Assembly: GCA_937860195.1 (NCBI GenBank)
Contig: CALMBN010000252.1
Span: forward strand, 1 to 6,685
Length of the DNA stretch: 6,685 bases
Direction of reading: 5' to 3'
Source of the DNA: an uncultured Novosphingobium sp.
GTDB lineage: Bacteria > Pseudomonadota > Alphaproteobacteria > Sphingomonadales > Sphingomonadaceae
The translations under genes and the position numbers were made by a program. Within the stretch, counting starts at the first letter, position 1. Every line of letters begins with the position of its first letter. The notes below the pieces were generated by a model. It saw only the letters and a program-made list of their open reading frames with translations, did no database searches and was not told where the DNA came from. Of the stretch, positions 5,867 to 6,685 are shown one piece after another.

Positions 5867-6234
5867 CATCGAAGGAAAGTGAACTTCTCCAGCATGAAGA
5901 TCGTCTGCGGGCAGCGATGCTCGCCGGCGATATCGACGCGCTCGACCACCTGATTGGGGATGCGCTGACTTTCATCAATCACGATGGCCGGTGGTTGTCC
6001 AAAAGCGACGACCTTGACGCTTACCGCGCCGGACTCGATCTGACCAAGCTGGAATTTGCCACGCCGCCTTTCGTCCGGCTGCTCGGCGATGCTGCCGTGA
6101 CCAGCGTCGTCGCAGACATTGTCGGAACCTTTGCCGGGCAGAAGTTTTCCGGCGCATTTGCCTACACGCGAGTTTGGCAGTGCGGACTGCAAGGTTGGCA
6201 AGTTGTTGCCGGGCACTGCTCCCAAGTCCGGTAA
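5863..6234 (+). CDS. DUF4440/NTF2-like (SnoaL-type) small protein
   Basis: A 123-residue single-domain protein of the cone-shaped NTF2-like fold. Support comes from the N-terminal helix ESELLQHEDRLRAAMLAGD (5-23), the strand ALTFINHDGRWLSKSDD (34-50), and the closing sheet segment AYTRVWQCGLQGWQVVAGH (99-117), a hallmark of DUF4440 proteins. These proteins act as small isomerases, dehydratases, cyclases or ligand-binding partners; some have no known reaction. Its ATG overlaps the dioxygenase stop (ATGA) with GGGAGAGCGG at 5848-5857 as ribosome binding site, so it is the last rightward gene of the operon here. No specific function can be assigned. Confidence 0.82.
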   Translation: MTSKESELLQHEDRLRAAMLAGDIDALDHLIGDALTFINHDGRWLSKSDDLDAYRAGLDLTKLEFATPPFVRLLGDAAVTSVVADIVGTFAGQKFSGAFAYTRVWQCGLQGWQVVAGHCSQVR

Positions 6235-6246
6235 CGGTTGTACTTC

Positions 6247-6648
6247 TTAATCCCCGAAGAAATTGAGCTCAAGCAGCACATTGTTGGGGTCTGCCGTGAA
6301 CACCTGACGCAAGCCGATCGCTTCGACCAGATTGACCTGGAAGTTGAGCCCCATTGCCTCGATCCGACCGATCACCGTGTCATAGCCCGAGCAGTTCAGC
6401 GCGACATGGTGGAGCGCACCGGTCAAGGCACCGGGCTGAACCTCGCGGTCATAGGCGCGAATGCAATCGGTGGAGTTGATGTGGACGATGGCCTTGCCGC
6501 CCGCATCGTACATCCACTGTGCGGTCAGGGGCGTCAGCGGCGGCGGGCCGTCGCGGCGCTCCAGGTTCAGCAGGTTGCGATAAAACTCCGCTGTCTCGTC
6601 GAGCCGGTCAGTGATGATGTTGACGTGATCAAGTGCGTTGACCTGCAT
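6247..6648 (-). CDS. VOC-superfamily protein (glyoxalase/bleomycin-resistance/extradiol dioxygenase fold)
   Basis: A 133-residue minus-strand gene with the two beta-alpha-beta-beta-beta modules of the vicinal oxygen chelate fold. The first module begins ALDHVNIITDRLDETAEFY (5-23). The second begins with the LHHVALNC strand (79-86), and LLELNFFGD closes the protein. Likely metal ligands are His8, His56 (AIVHIN), His80 or His81, and Glu127, so a metal site seems kept. The ATG is at 6648-6646 with a GGGAGGGGA site immediately upstream on the minus strand, and the stop is 12 nt from the end of the convergent DUF4440 gene. It could be a glyoxalase-like isomerase, a ring-cleaving dioxygenase-like enzyme or an epimerase. 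The context suggests the same catabolic cluster but a separate transcript. Confidence 0.88.
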   Translation of the reverse strand: MQVNALDHVNIITDRLDETAEFYRNLLNLERRDGPPPLTPLTAQWMYDAGGKAIVHINSTDCIRAYDREVQPGALTGALHHVALNCSGYDTVIGRIEAMGLNFQVNLVEAIGLRQVFTADPNNVLLELNFFGD

Positions 6649-6652
6649 AAAT

Positions 6653-6674
6653 CCCCTCCCGCTTGCGGGGGGGG
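6653..6674. repeat. GC-rich palindrome overlapping the VOC ribosome binding site
   Basis: CCCCTCCCGC (6653-6662) can pair with GCGGGGGGGG (6665-6674), with one G-T pair and a 2-nt turn, next to G runs of 9 and 8 bases separated by TA. The pattern resembles, in degraded form, the common sphingomonad 'cccctcccgcttgcgggagggg' palindrome. Read on the minus strand, one arm is the Shine-Dalgarno sequence of the VOC gene. The window stops inside or just beyond it, so its full extent is unknown. Confidence 0.6.
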
Positions 6675-6685
6675 GTAGGGGGGGG

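Noticed and set aside
6238..6678. 146-codon open frame on the plus strand at the right end
   Set aside because: It is the exact antisense of the VOC gene, which has the fold motifs, a start codon and a ribosome binding site.

Overview
The window reads as a piece of a catabolic gene cluster from an alphaproteobacterium, most likely a sphingomonad (Novosphingobium, Sphingobium, Erythrobacter or a relative). The reasons are the high GC content, the codon use, the intergenic palindromes built on 'cttcgacaagctca' and 'tcgagcgaagtcgaga' that I associate with sphingomonad genomes, and a glutathione S-transferase that looks very like LigF, the lignin beta-etherase of Sphingobium sp. SYK-6. These comparisons come from memory; no database search was possible.

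Layout. Bases 2-1006 hold the last two thirds of an NAD-type aldehyde dehydrogenase, followed by a stem-loop and a REP-type repeat pair. From 1174 onward seven genes run rightwards: an ACMSD-type amidohydrolase (1174-2046), a small CX4R phosphatase-like protein (2144-2602), a short-chain dehydrogenase (2602-3351), the LigF-like glutathione S-transferase (3444-4217), an alpha/beta hydrolase (4222-4977), a TauD/TfdA-type 2-oxoglutarate dioxygenase (4970-5866) and a DUF4440/NTF2-like small protein (5863-6234). Four of the six junctions overlap or are separated by only a few bases (TGATG, 4 nt gap, 8 nt overlap, ATGA), so this is probably one operon with translational coupling. A convergent gene on the minus strand (6247-6648) encodes a VOC/glyoxalase-fold protein. 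Its start lies next to a GC-rich palindrome at the right edge.

How the genes may work together. Every enzyme except the phosphatase-like one fits breakdown of an aromatic or ether-containing compound: oxidation of an alcohol and an aldehyde (SDR, ALDH), glutathione-dependent or dioxygenase-dependent ether or C-H cleavage (GST, TauD type), hydrolysis (alpha/beta hydrolase, amidohydrolase), and ring or side-chain handling by VOC and NTF2-like folds. No regulator or transporter lies inside the window, and the substrate cannot be read from the sequence.

The wider gene gaps hold palindromic repeats of different families. The most striking is a perfect 25-bp inverted repeat at 2044-2131 whose first three bases form the stop codon of the amidohydrolase gene. 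No RNA gene, CRISPR array, transposase gene or origin was seen.
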